Source: JAIPGX01 sp041650475 (GTDB taxonomy: Bacteria; Babelota; Babeliae; Babelales; UASB340). From it: 64,000 nucleotides of DNA. The stretch is from NCBI GenBank assembly GCA_041650475.1, contig JBAZLD010000001.1:62001-126000 (forward strand). The letters are read 5' to 3'. Of this stretch, positions 33,514-41,711 are shown piece after piece. Position numbers and translations under genes: made by a program. The notes beneath the pieces were generated by a model that saw only the letters and a list, made by a program, of their open reading frames with translations, did no database searches and had not been told where the DNA came from. Position 1 is the first letter of the stretch; every line of letters starts with the position of its first letter.

Positions 33514-34143
33514 TTATTTTACCTTGAGAGTTTCCTTTTTTTTAATATAAAATTGCGCAGTTTTATCAATCTGAAAACAATTTCTGCATCTTGCTTGATA
33601 ACATTCACTTGCGCCAACAAGAATAATAGGATCATCATATTTTGCTGGATTTCCATCTACTAGCCGTTGCGTATGATGAGCATCTTTGCCGCAAATAACA
33701 CATATTGCTTTTAGCTTTGTTATTTCATCGGCTATTGCCATAACAGTTGGCATAATACCAAAAGGCTCACCTCTAAAATCTAAATCTAATCCTGCAACAA
33801 TTACTCTTTTGCCTTTTTCTATTAATTTACAAATAACTTCTATTATTGATGTTGGAAAAAATTGAATTTCATCAATACCTATAACTTGGACATCTTGAGC
33901 AAGTTCTAAAATTTTGTTTATATTTTCTTTTTCATTATTAACGTTACAAGCCAATCTTTCTTGACCATTATGAGACGTTATATAAGTTGATTTTCTTCGA
34001 TTATCTATTTGATGTTTGATGGTAAGGATATTTTGTTTTGCATATTCTGATCTTTTTAGTCTTCTTAAAAGTTCTTCGGTTTTTCCAGAAAACATTGAAC
34101 CGCAAATTACCTCCAAGTGACCTTTTTTATTTAAAATACTCAT
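33514..34143 (-). CDS. tdk: Thymidine kinase
   Basis: A type II thymidine kinase (209 aa) that salvages thymidine to dTMP. It has P-loop GSMFSGKTEELLRRL, the Asp-Glu of IGIDEIQFF, the lasso-loop region, and zinc ligands CVIC and CRNC. ATG 34143 is preferred; the GTG at 34152 is in frame but has no better ribosome-binding site. A salvage enzyme suits an organism taking nucleosides from a host. Confidence 0.95.
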   Translation of the reverse strand: MSILNKKGHLEVICGSMFSGKTEELLRRLKRSEYAKQNILTIKHQIDNRRKSTYITSHNGQERLACNVNNEKENINKILELAQDVQVIGIDEIQFFPTSIIEVICKLIEKGKRVIVAGLDLDFRGEPFGIMPTVMAIADEITKLKAICVICGKDAHHTQRLVDGNPAKYDDPIILVGASECYQARCRNCFQIDKTAQFYIKKKETLKVK

Positions 34144-34319
34144 AAAAAACACTTTCGCTTAACTTTTGTTTATTATTTATCTAAAATTACTTTTTTTATT
34201 GTAGCAAATTTTAGTAATTATATTTTATTTTAAATTTAGAGATAAGTTTAAAATTTTACAAATAGATTTACGAAGTAAATTAAAATTTTAGAAAATTTTT
34301 GTTGAGTGAGATAAATAAC

Positions 34320-35621
34320 ATGTTAAACGAATATATTATTATAGAAAAGTCTTCAGGACTAAATGGTAAGATTAATTTGAGTGGCTCCAAAAATGCAACA
34401 CTACCAATAATGGCTTCTTTGATTTTAACAAACGGAAAATCAGAATTATACAATGTTCCTGAATCAGCAGATATTTTACAAACTATTGGTTTATTAAAAG
34501 ACTTAGGTGCTCAAGTTAATTTTGATTCTACAAAAAAATTTTTAGAAGTTGATACTTCAACTATTAATAATTTTGAAGTTAAACCTGAAGTTATGAATAA
34601 AATGCGTGCTTCTATTTTAGTTATGGGACCACTTTTATCCAGATTTAAAAAAGCAAAAGTTGCGTTGCCAGGTGGATGCTTGATTGGTAAAAGGCCAATA
34701 GATTTGCATTTAAATAATTTTAAAAAAATGGGTGTAGAGATTGAAGAGACGCATGATTATTTATATGCATATATAAATAATCCAGATAATTACGTAAATA
34801 ATAATACACAATCTAAAAAACAACACAAAATTATCTTAGAATATCCAAGCGTTGGTGCGACAGAAAATATTGCTATGTTTGCTGCAAGTTTGCAAACAGA
34901 TACTTTTATTGTTAATGCTGCTCTAGAACCAGAAGTTATGGATTTTTTGGATGTCTTGAAAAAAATGGGAGTAAAAATTGAAATTTTGCCTCCTGCTACA
35001 ATAAAAATTTCTGGAGTCAAAGAATTTAAAACAGTAAAACATAAAATTATTCCAGATAGATTAGAAGCAGGATCTTTGTTAGCTGCTGCTGCTATTGCAG
35101 AAGGTCAGATTGAACTTTTTGATGCAAGAGCAGATCATATGGATATTTTTTTAGAAAAATTATCTGAAATGGGACATGAGGTTATTATTAATTCTGATAA
35201 TAGTATTAAATTTAAAGCGTGCAAAAATCCTAAAGCTGTAAGCTTTAAAACCGGGCCTTATCCATGTTTTCCAACAGATTTACAAGCTCCCATGATGGTT
35301 TTGCAAACTTTAGCTCAAGGAGAAAGTGTTATTGAAGAAACGGTTTTTGAAAATAGATTGTTGCATGTTGAAGAATTAAAAAAAATGGGAGCAGATATTT
35401 CTTATATAAATAATTCAAAAGTTTTGGTTAAAGGCGTAAAAGAATTATTTGGTACGCAAGTTGTTGCAAGTGATATAAGAGCTTGCACTGCTTTAGTTAT
35501 TGCAGGCTTTGTTTGTGAACAAAATACTATTGTCAAAGGTATCTCTCACTGGAAGCGTGGGCATGATAGATTGGAAGAGAAATTGACAAAATTAGGGGCA
35601 AGAATAAAAATTAGTTCGTAG
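34320..35621 (+). CDS. murA: UDP-N-acetylglucosamine 1-carboxyvinyltransferase
   Basis: MurA (433 aa) catalyses the first committed step of peptidoglycan synthesis, adding enolpyruvate to UDP-GlcNAc. LSGSKNATLPIMA is at the N-terminus; the catalytic Cys120 in GGCLIGKRPIDLHL is present, so fosfomycin sensitivity would be expected; DIRACTALVIAG is near the C-terminus. ATG 34320 is used; TTG codons at 34299 and 34302 are less likely. It shows that at least the first step of wall synthesis is encoded. Confidence 0.96.
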   Translation: MLNEYIIIEKSSGLNGKINLSGSKNATLPIMASLILTNGKSELYNVPESADILQTIGLLKDLGAQVNFDSTKKFLEVDTSTINNFEVKPEVMNKMRASILVMGPLLSRFKKAKVALPGGCLIGKRPIDLHLNNFKKMGVEIEETHDYLYAYINNPDNYVNNNTQSKKQHKIILEYPSVGATENIAMFAASLQTDTFIVNAALEPEVMDFLDVLKKMGVKIEILPPATIKISGVKEFKTVKHKIIPDRLEAGSLLAAAAIAEGQIELFDARADHMDIFLEKLSEMGHEVIINSDNSIKFKACKNPKAVSFKTGPYPCFPTDLQAPMMVLQTLAQGESVIEETVFENRLLHVEELKKMGADISYINNSKVLVKGVKELFGTQVVASDIRACTALVIAGFVCEQNTIVKGISHWKRGHDRLEEKLTKLGARIKISS

Positions 35622-35661
35622 AGAGAATGAAAATTATCTTTTATTTAAATTAAAATTAAAT

Positions 35662-36564
35662 TTATACTTCGCAACCATTTTGTCTAAGCTTATCAATAAA
35701 TGGCAGAACTTTTTCAGGATTAAGGTTTCGATTGCCTGACAAAAATAACTTTCTGAGATGTGTTAAATGAAGAATTTCAGCGGGTAATGTCGTAAGAAAA
35801 TTACAAGACAAATTTAAGCAAGTTAGATTTGTTAAATTACTAATTGAAGTAGGTATTTTAGCAAGATTGTTCATACATAAATCGAGTGACTCTACTTTTA
35901 AGATCTGAGCTATTGCCATATAAAATAATAAATTAAATTTAGAAAGATCAAATTTAGAATTTGATCTTTCTAAATTTAATTTATTAAATAAATCTAAAAT
36001 TTTGTCATTTTTTGCTTTTGCCAAAGTTATATTAAAACTTTTTACATCGATGTTTAAAAAATTTAAAACATTGATTTTGTATTGATTCTCGTTAATACAG
36101 AACAATGCCATGGTGTGAGCACAGGCATTTTGTATTAACGTAATACATAAAAAATTGGAAATTTTTATTAAATTTACTATTTGATCAAAATTAAATTGCT
36201 GAATTTTTAGACTAAGTTGCTCTATAACAAAATTGTTTGATATTTGAGTAATGTTTTGGTATGCCATTTCCATAAGAGATAATAAAATATTTACAGTATT
36301 TGAATCTGAATATATATAAATAGTATTTTCGATTTCACAATAATCATCTAATAGATTATCTAAATCTAAATCAATAAATTGTTTTGCAAGATGTCTTGGA
36401 ATTTGAATTTTTATATTATCACAACATTGTATTGTTAAAGGAATTAGATTTTCTTCGTTTGGATCTGATTCCATAGCAAAGTTTTGTGTTAAATCAAGAG
36501 ATGCAAGAAGTAAAAAAGTTAGAAGAATATTTTTTAAAAATTTTGTGACTCTTAAATGTTTCAC
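35662..36564 (-). CDS. Secreted Skp1/BTB-like plus leucine-rich-repeat protein
   Basis: A 300-residue protein. After a signal peptide (about 1-28) comes a region (about 38-165) resembling Skp1/BTB-POZ: an N-terminal strand part with IPRHLAKQF and a helical end IVNLIKISNFLCITLIQNAC, close in pattern to LxxLIxAANYLDIxxLLxxxC of Skp1. The C-terminal part (about 210-290) holds LRRs such as VESLDLCMNNLAKIPTSI and LTCLNLSCNFLTTLPAEI. GTG 36564 is the start, 6 nt after GGAGG. A 61-bp palindrome lies inside the gene between the two halves. Skp1/BTB and LRR modules are typical of eukaryotic ubiquitin-ligase adaptors; that role here is inference. Confidence 0.65.
   Translation of the reverse strand: MKHLRVTKFLKNILLTFLLLASLDLTQNFAMESDPNEENLIPLTIQCCDNIKIQIPRHLAKQFIDLDLDNLLDDYCEIENTIYIYSDSNTVNILLSLMEMAYQNITQISNNFVIEQLSLKIQQFNFDQIVNLIKISNFLCITLIQNACAHTMALFCINENQYKINVLNFLNIDVKSFNITLAKAKNDKILDLFNKLNLERSNSKFDLSKFNLLFYMAIAQILKVESLDLCMNNLAKIPTSISNLTNLTCLNLSCNFLTTLPAEILHLTHLRKLFLSGNRNLNPEKVLPFIDKLRQNGCEV
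35926..35986. repeat. 61-bp near-perfect palindrome within the Skp1/BTB-LRR gene
   Basis: Two 29-nt arms (35926-35954 and 35958-35986) are exact reverse complements around a TAG centre. The element is in frame and encodes a Leu/Asn/Lys/Ser/Phe-rich linker (KLNLERSNSKFDLSKFN) between the helical domain and the LRRs. It may be an inserted palindromic element like those found inside Rickettsia genes. Confidence 0.8.
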
Positions 36565-36727
36565 TGAAAACCTCCATAAATTTTAAAAATTAAGATTAAA
36601 TTGCAAACATAAATAATTTTAATTAATTCTTAATAAAAAGCAAAAATTAGTTAAATTATGCAAAAATATTAAGAAATTAAATTTAAAATATGTTAGATGT
36701 TTAAAAAATGAGTCTTTTTAAAATTGA

Positions 36728-37579
36728 CTATAAATTTACAGAAAGCTCAGAAACCTCTTGCGTAATCATAGCCTGTCTGGCTTTATTATATTGCAAAGTC
36801 AATTTTTCCAGCATATTTTCAGCATTAGTTGTTGCAGAATCCATGGCAACAAATCTAGCTGCATTTTCTGCTAATAAAGATTGAAACAAAATATCAAGAA
36901 TCTTACTTTTTATATAAAGTGTTGCTACTTGATTAAGTATTTGTTCTCTATCTTGTTCCCAAATAAAATCTATATCTTGTTTTTGATTTTTTGATTCTTT
37001 ATCTATTACCAGAGGTATAATAAAAGTTTTGTGGGGAATTTGAACGAAAAAATTTTTCAAGAAATTACTATAAAATGAAACTGAAGAAAAAGGTATTTCA
37101 GATTCTACTATTTTATTATGTAATTTATTGGTTATGGTAACAAAATTACTTACTTTTAGTTCTTGATAATTATCTATTATCTCTCCCAATTTATTTTCTT
37201 TAACAAATTTTGTTGCTCTTTGTCCTATTGTTACAAACTTGGGAGTTTGATGTTCTTCTTTTAAAAAAACTTTAGAAAAATATCTAAACAAATTTGAATT
37301 AAAACTACCACAAAGACCTTTGGTAGAAGAACAAATTATAATTAAAGGGCTTGCGTCTAAAACATCTTGGGGAAATAAAATATTGTGTTTCCAGTCAGGT
37401 GAGTTTGAAATAAGTTGTATAAATAAATTATTGGTACTTTGTTTATAGTGCTGTAAAGTAATTTGTTGCTTTTCTAATCTTGCATAAAAAGATCTAGAAG
37501 CTAATCGCACCGCATGAGTTATTTTTTTTGTTGTTTTAATTGATTGTATTTTTTGTTTTATAGGAGCAAGCCTTGACAC
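36728..37579 (-). CDS. atpG: ATP synthase F1 gamma subunit, isolated gene
   Basis: A 283-residue gamma subunit, the rotor shaft of F1. The N-terminal helix has IKQKIQSIKTTKKITHAVRL and the C-terminal helix the signature ATTNAENMLEKLTLQYNKARQ followed by ITQEVSEL. The start is GTG 37579 with only a weak ribosome-binding site. It stands alone: no other atp gene is on either side, although atpG normally lies between atpA and atpD. Either the operon has been scattered or this copy has moved. Confidence 0.9.
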   Translation of the reverse strand: MSRLAPIKQKIQSIKTTKKITHAVRLASRSFYARLEKQQITLQHYKQSTNNLFIQLISNSPDWKHNILFPQDVLDASPLIIICSSTKGLCGSFNSNLFRYFSKVFLKEEHQTPKFVTIGQRATKFVKENKLGEIIDNYQELKVSNFVTITNKLHNKIVESEIPFSSVSFYSNFLKNFFVQIPHKTFIIPLVIDKESKNQKQDIDFIWEQDREQILNQVATLYIKSKILDILFQSLLAENAARFVAMDSATTNAENMLEKLTLQYNKARQAMITQEVSELSVNL

Positions 37580-37697
37580 ATTTTTCTTTCTTAATAAAGT
37601 GTAAAACTTGTAATTACTTGTATTTTTATTAACAAATTTAACAAAATAATCATATATAATTTTTATTGGACAAGCAAGTAAGTATGGAGAAAATCTT

Positions 37698-38345
37698 TTG
37701 ATAGTGTTAATAGATGGTTATAATCTTTTAAGACATGCATTTTCTAAAGAAAAAGGTAAATTGATTAAACAAAGAGAACAATTTATAAGACAATTGGGGT
37801 ATTATAAAAGCAAAAAAGAAAATTTGCAGATTATTGTTGTTTTTGATGGTGGTTTATCAAGACATGCAACAAGGGAGGTGCATGCAGGGGTTGTTGTTAT
37901 TTATTCTGGACAAAACAGCTCTGCTGATAATTGGATTTTAGATTTTGTTCAAAAAAACAAAGAAAAAGAACTGCTTGTTGTGACTCTTGATAGAGAGTTA
38001 AAAGATAAATGTTCAAATTTTGGTGCCGATAATATAAGTGTTAAAGATTTTTATAATTTGGTTCAAAATGCTATTTTAGAAGATATAGAAATTTTAGATA
38101 AAAAATCTAAAAATCACACATATAAATTAGAAAAAAATGAAAATTTTGAAGATTTATTTAAAGGTTTTGATGAAAAAAATAGTAAGGCATTAGATCTACT
38201 TATGACACAAGATTTAGGTAATTTTGAGATGTTTAAAATAGATGCAGATAGTACATATAAAACAAATAAAACAAACAGAAAAAGCAAATCTGAATTTTTA
38301 TCAAAACAGGACAAAAAATTGCAAAAGAAAATAAAAAAACTTTAA
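37698..38345 (+). CDS. NYN/PIN-like ribonuclease (YacP/Rae1 family)
   Basis: A 215-residue protein whose first ~150 residues match YacP/Rae1: IDGYNLLR with the catalytic Asp, IVVFDGG with a second Asp, SADNWILDFV and VVTLDREL with further acidic residues. Rae1 cuts mRNA on ribosomes in Bacillus. The C-terminus is lysine-rich, as in RNA-binding tails. The start is TTG 37698, 7 nt after GGAGAA (37685-37690). It is 26 nt upstream of tsaE. Confidence 0.8.
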   Translation: MIVLIDGYNLLRHAFSKEKGKLIKQREQFIRQLGYYKSKKENLQIIVVFDGGLSRHATREVHAGVVVIYSGQNSSADNWILDFVQKNKEKELLVVTLDRELKDKCSNFGADNISVKDFYNLVQNAILEDIEILDKKSKNHTYKLEKNENFEDLFKGFDEKNSKALDLLMTQDLGNFEMFKIDADSTYKTNKTNRKSKSEFLSKQDKKLQKKIKKL

Positions 38346-38371
38346 AAAATTTTGTGAAAGTAAAATAAAAT

Positions 38372-38836
38372 ATGAAAATAAAATTTGGTTTTAAAGATAT
38401 AAAAGATATTAATAAAAAATATATTTTACCAAATTTAAAAAATTATAAAATTTTGACTTTTAGTGGGCCTTTAGGTGCAGGTAAAACTTCTTTGATAAAA
38501 GAAATTTTAAGTTCTTGCGGAATAAAAGAAATAATAACAAGTCCTACTTTTAACTATGTTAATATTTATAAAATTCAAGATAATCAAAATAATACTTATT
38601 ATCACTTTGATTTATATCGAATTGATAGTTTAAATGAATTTTTGCAATTGGGTTTCGATGAAATTTTGTATGATTGTATTAGTGATAAAAATAGTTGGTG
38701 TTTTATCGAATGGCCTGATGTTATAAAAGATATTTTGAATAAAAAGAATTTAAAAAAAAATATTTTAGAAATTTCTTTAGGTTATGATCAAGGCGATTTA
38801 TATAGTAGAATTATAGAAATTAACAAAATTTCATAA
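38372..38836 (+). CDS. tsaE: tRNA N6-threonylcarbamoyladenosine biosynthesis protein TsaE
   Basis: A 154-residue P-loop ATPase that partners TsaB and TsaD in making t6A on ANN-reading tRNAs. It has Walker A SGPLGAGKTSL, TSPTFNYVNIY, the YHFDLYRI motif and FIEWPD. It follows the YacP-like gene with a 26-nt gap. No Shine-Dalgarno sequence is evident. Confidence 0.93.
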   Translation: MKIKFGFKDIKDINKKYILPNLKNYKILTFSGPLGAGKTSLIKEILSSCGIKEIITSPTFNYVNIYKIQDNQNNTYYHFDLYRIDSLNEFLQLGFDEILYDCISDKNSWCFIEWPDVIKDILNKKNLKKNILEISLGYDQGDLYSRIIEINKIS

Positions 38837-38973
38837 ATATCAAAATAAACTGTTTTCTTAATATTTTTAAAAAATTACCATAAAATTTTTAAAAAAAAGT
38901 TGAAATATTGAATAAAACATCTATCATATTATTTAATTGTTTGTTAAGGCTTGAAATGTTTTTATTTAGGTTA

Positions 38974-39058
38974 GGGGAGATTCCCGAGTGGCTAAAGGGG
39001 ACGGACTGTAAATCCGTTGGCACTGCCTTCACAGGTTCGAATCCTGTTCTCCCCACCA
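38974..39058 (+). tRNA. tRNA-Tyr (GUA)
   Basis: An 85-nt class II tRNA with GGGGAGA/TCTCCCC acceptor, anticodon loop CTGTAAA (GUA) and encoded CCA. It opens the translation gene block. Confidence 0.97.
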
Positions 39059-39061
39059 TAT

Positions 39062-39127
39062 TACACCTTTAATGGCTTTCGCTGTTGCTCTAAAGAGTTA
39101 TGGTGAGATAGATTGTATGGTAGGCCA
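39062..39127 (+). repeat. Decayed copy of the tRNA-trailer repeat (copy 2)
   Basis: It begins TACACCT 3 nt after the CCA of tRNA-Tyr and ends ATGGTAGGCCA. With copy 1 (10306-10367, read on the minus strand) it shares in order TACACCT, a CTAAAG-like core (CTCTAAAG here), TATGGTG and ATGG(C/T)AGGCCA. It is much more AT-rich and no longer forms the outer stem well. Confidence 0.45.
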
Positions 39128-39152
39128 ATTTTGACATTGCATTTTAAGGCGT

Positions 39153-39229
39153 GCGGGAATAGCTCAATTGGCTAGAGCGACAGCCTTCCAAGCTGTAGGT
39201 TGCGGGTTCGAGACCCGTTTCCCGCTCCA
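39153..39229 (+). tRNA. tRNA-Gly (UCC)
   Basis: Acceptor GCGGGAA/TTCCCGC, anticodon loop CTTCCAA (UCC), standard T-arm and encoded CCA. Confidence 0.97.
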
Positions 39230-39258
39230 ATTTTGGTTTTTGAAAAATTACGTTGAGC

Positions 39259-39334
39259 GCTGGCATAGCTCAGTTGGTAGAGCAGCTGATTTGTAATCAG
39301 CAGGTCGCTGGTTCAAGTCCAGTTGCCAGCTCCA
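39259..39334 (+). tRNA. tRNA-Thr (UGU)
   Basis: Acceptor GCTGGCA/TGCCAGC, anticodon loop TTTGTAA (UGU) and encoded CCA. Confidence 0.97.
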
Positions 39335-39350
39335 GTTTAAATTTGTATGC

Positions 39351-39426
39351 GCCCACGTAGCTCAGTTGGTAGAGCACTTCCTTGGTAAGGGAGAGGTCAC
39401 CGGTTCAATCCCGGTCGCGGGCTCCA
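39351..39426 (+). tRNA. tRNA-Thr (GGU)
   Basis: Anticodon loop TTGGTAA (GGU) and encoded CCA. The acceptor stem GCCCACG/CGCGGGC has one A-C mismatch (position 5 with 68); everything else is standard. Confidence 0.94.
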
Positions 39427-39468
39427 TTACGCGGGTTGGGTTTAAAAATTTTAAGAAAGTTGTAGGAT

Positions 39469-39627
39469 ATGGCTAAGGCTAGAACGATAATACATCTTGA
39501 ATGTAAAGATTGTAAAAATAGAAATTATTCGAAACATGTTTCCAAAAAGAGAAAGTTTGGAAAATTAAATTTAAGTAAGTATTGTTCCAAATGCCAAAAA
39601 CATTTAGAACATAAGGAAACAAAGTAA
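39469..39627 (+). CDS. rpmG: 50S ribosomal protein L33
   Basis: A 52-residue protein, MAKARTIIHLECKDCKNRNY at the start, with the two zinc-ligand pairs CKDC and CSKC, so it is the zinc-binding (C+) form of L33. It contains KNRNYSKHVSKKRKFGKLNLSKYC, of which NY...K..LxLxKYC is the family pattern. The gene lies between tRNA-Thr and tRNA-Trp, where L33 is often found just before secE. Confidence 0.93.
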   Translation: MAKARTIIHLECKDCKNRNYSKHVSKKRKFGKLNLSKYCSKCQKHLEHKETK

Positions 39628-39633
39628 TTATAC

Positions 39634-39709
<76 letters not shown>

Positions 39710-39749
39710 CATTATTTTGTAGTTGCCAGTTTAAAAATTGAGGAATATA

Positions 39750-39935
39750 ATGAATAAAGTTCTTGCTTTTTTGAATGAAGTTAAATCGGAAATTTTTAAA
39801 ATAACATGGCCGAGCAAGGATGAATTGATAGGCTCAACAATTATTGTTTGTTTTTTAACCATAGTTTTCGCAATTATTTTAGGTGGTATGGACGCAGTAA
39901 TTGGTATGCTTATCAGAAAATTGATAAGTTTTTAA
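39750..39935 (+). CDS. secE: Preprotein translocase subunit SecE
   Basis: A 61-residue single-pass SecE. It has the conserved amphipathic part FLNEVKSEIFKITWPSKDEL followed by one transmembrane helix (about 29-52). SecE clamps SecY in the Sec channel. ATG 39750 follows GAGGAA; the in-frame TTG at 39738 is not used. It is 46 nt upstream of nusG, the standard pair. Confidence 0.94.
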   Translation: MNKVLAFLNEVKSEIFKITWPSKDELIGSTIIVCFLTIVFAIILGGMDAVIGMLIRKLISF

Positions 39936-39981
39936 GCACGTGAAATTTTGTTTATTTATGCAGGAAGTTTACGGTTAAAAA

Positions 39982-40503
39982 ATGAAACGTTGGTATGTAA
40001 TTCAGGTTTATACAGGCTTTGAGGATGTCGTCAAAGCAGATTTAGAAAAACGCATTACGGAGGAAGGTGCCCAAGAACTTTTTGGTGAAGTTCTGGTTCC
40101 TTCAAGTGAAGTTGTGAGTTTGTTTTCTGATGACAAAAAAGATAAAAGGGAAAAAATTTTCCCAGGATATCTGTTGGTAAATATGGAACTAACGGGTGAA
40201 TCATTTAGGCTTGTTGCTTCTATTCCTAGAGTATCAAGGTTTTTAGGAGGTAGAAATCCTGTTTCTCTTTCAGATAAAGAGGTTGATCGTATATTTGCTC
40301 AAATGAGCGGAAAGCTTCCTGTTGCTGCACAGGAACAAATTTTTTCTGTTGGCAGCGAAGTTCATATTTCTTCCGGGCCTTTTGCGGGTTTTGTTGGAAT
40401 TGTGGATAAGATAGACGAAGAAAGAGAAAAACTTACAGTAATGGTAAGTATTTTTGGAAGACTAACCCCTGTTGAATTGGGGTTTGATCAAGTTAAGAAA
40501 TAG
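39982..40503 (+). CDS. nusG: Transcription termination/antitermination protein NusG
   Basis: A 173-residue NusG. The NGN domain (about 1-110) starts RWYVIQVYTGFEDVVK and contains KIFPGYLLVNMEL; the KOW domain (about 120-173) has GPFAGFVGIVDKID and ends RLTPVELGFDQV. It binds RNA polymerase and links it to Rho or the ribosome. It lies between secE and rplK. Confidence 0.97.
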   Translation: MKRWYVIQVYTGFEDVVKADLEKRITEEGAQELFGEVLVPSSEVVSLFSDDKKDKREKIFPGYLLVNMELTGESFRLVASIPRVSRFLGGRNPVSLSDKEVDRIFAQMSGKLPVAAQEQIFSVGSEVHISSGPFAGFVGIVDKIDEEREKLTVMVSIFGRLTPVELGFDQVKK

Positions 40504-40538
40504 TTATAATTTAAAATTAAATTAATAGGTTTTAGGGT

Positions 40539-40964
40539 ATGGCTAAAAAAATAAAAGCTAGTGTAAAATTGCAAATTCAGGGAGGTGCTGCTACACCTGC
40601 TCCTCCGGTAGGTTCTTCTTTGGGACAGCACGGTGTGAGTATTATGGATTTTTGCAAAAAATTTAATGCAGCTACAGCTCAACGTAAAGGTGAAACTGTT
40701 CCAGTTTTTATAACTATATATGTTGATAGAACATTTGATTTTGTTTTAAAAACTACCCCGGTTTCTGAATTAATTCGCAAAAAAGCCAATATACAAAAGG
40801 GTTCTAGTAATCCAGGAAAGGATGTTGCTGGAGTAATTAATAGAACTGCGATAGAAGAAATAGCAAAAATGAAGATGCCAGATTTAAATGCTTTTGATAT
40901 TGAAGCCGCTAAAAAAATAGTAGAAGGTAGCGCAAGAAGCATGGGTCTTAGTGTTGTTGATTAA
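40539..40964 (+). CDS. rplK: 50S ribosomal protein L11
   Basis: A 141-residue L11 with KLQIQGGAATPAPPVGSSLG at the N-terminus and the C-terminal RNA-binding part ending SARSMGLSV. Proline-rich hinge residues (PAPPVG) that contact thiostrepton are conserved. It is followed 27 nt later by rplA. Confidence 0.97.
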   Translation: MAKKIKASVKLQIQGGAATPAPPVGSSLGQHGVSIMDFCKKFNAATAQRKGETVPVFITIYVDRTFDFVLKTTPVSELIRKKANIQKGSSNPGKDVAGVINRTAIEEIAKMKMPDLNAFDIEAAKKIVEGSARSMGLSVVD

Positions 40965-40991
40965 TTTTAGTTACTTGAATTGGGTTTTGCT

Positions 40992-41684
40992 ATGAGCAAG
41001 ATTGGTAAAAAACATATAAAAGTTGAAGAATTATTAAAAGAAGCAAATATTACAGATACTAAATCTGCATTAAATTTTATTATTAAAAATTCTCGAGTTA
41101 AATTCAATGAATCAGTTGATGCATGCATAGTATTAGGTATAGATGCTTCTAAAGGTGAACAGACAGTTAGAGGGTCTGTTTTACTTCCAAATGGAACAGG
41201 AAAAGAAGTCAAGATTCTTGTTTTTGCAAAAGGTGAACACGAAGCGGCAGCAAAAAAAGCTGGTGCAGATTTTGTTGGCGCCGAAGATTTAGTTGAAAAA
41301 ATCGAAGGTGGTTGGACAGATTTTGATGTTGCGGTTGCTACTCCAGATTTGATGGGATTAGTAGGACGTGTCGCTAAAATTTTAGGTCCAAAAGGATTGT
41401 TGCCAAATAAAAAAGTAGGAACAGTAACTTTGGATGTTGCTCAAATAGTTGCTGATCTTAAAAAAGGTCGTGTTTCATTTAGGAATGATAAAAGTGGGGT
41501 TGTGCATGCTCCTTTTGGAAAGATTTCTTTTGGTGCTGAAAAACTGATTGAAAATCTTGTAGCATTGTTGCGTGCTGTTAGATCAAGCAAGCCATCTACG
41601 TCTAAGGGAAAATTTATAAAGAAATTGGTAATTTCTTCTACCATGGGTGTAGGTATAACTTTAAATCCTGATGAAATCGTTTAA
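40992..41684 (+). CDS. rplA: 50S ribosomal protein L1
   Basis: A 230-residue L1 with the characteristic GKEVKILVFAKGEH, TPDLMGLVGRVAKILGPKGL and C-terminal SSTMGVGITLNPDEI. ATG 40992 is the natural start; the TTG at 40980 is an in-frame extension. L1 commonly represses its own operon by binding its mRNA leader; a site here was not identified. Confidence 0.97.
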   Translation: MSKIGKKHIKVEELLKEANITDTKSALNFIIKNSRVKFNESVDACIVLGIDASKGEQTVRGSVLLPNGTGKEVKILVFAKGEHEAAAKKAGADFVGAEDLVEKIEGGWTDFDVAVATPDLMGLVGRVAKILGPKGLLPNKKVGTVTLDVAQIVADLKKGRVSFRNDKSGVVHAPFGKISFGAEKLIENLVALLRAVRSSKPSTSKGKFIKKLVISSTMGVGITLNPDEIV

Positions 41685-41711
41685 AGTGATTGATAATATG
41701 AGGTATTCAAA

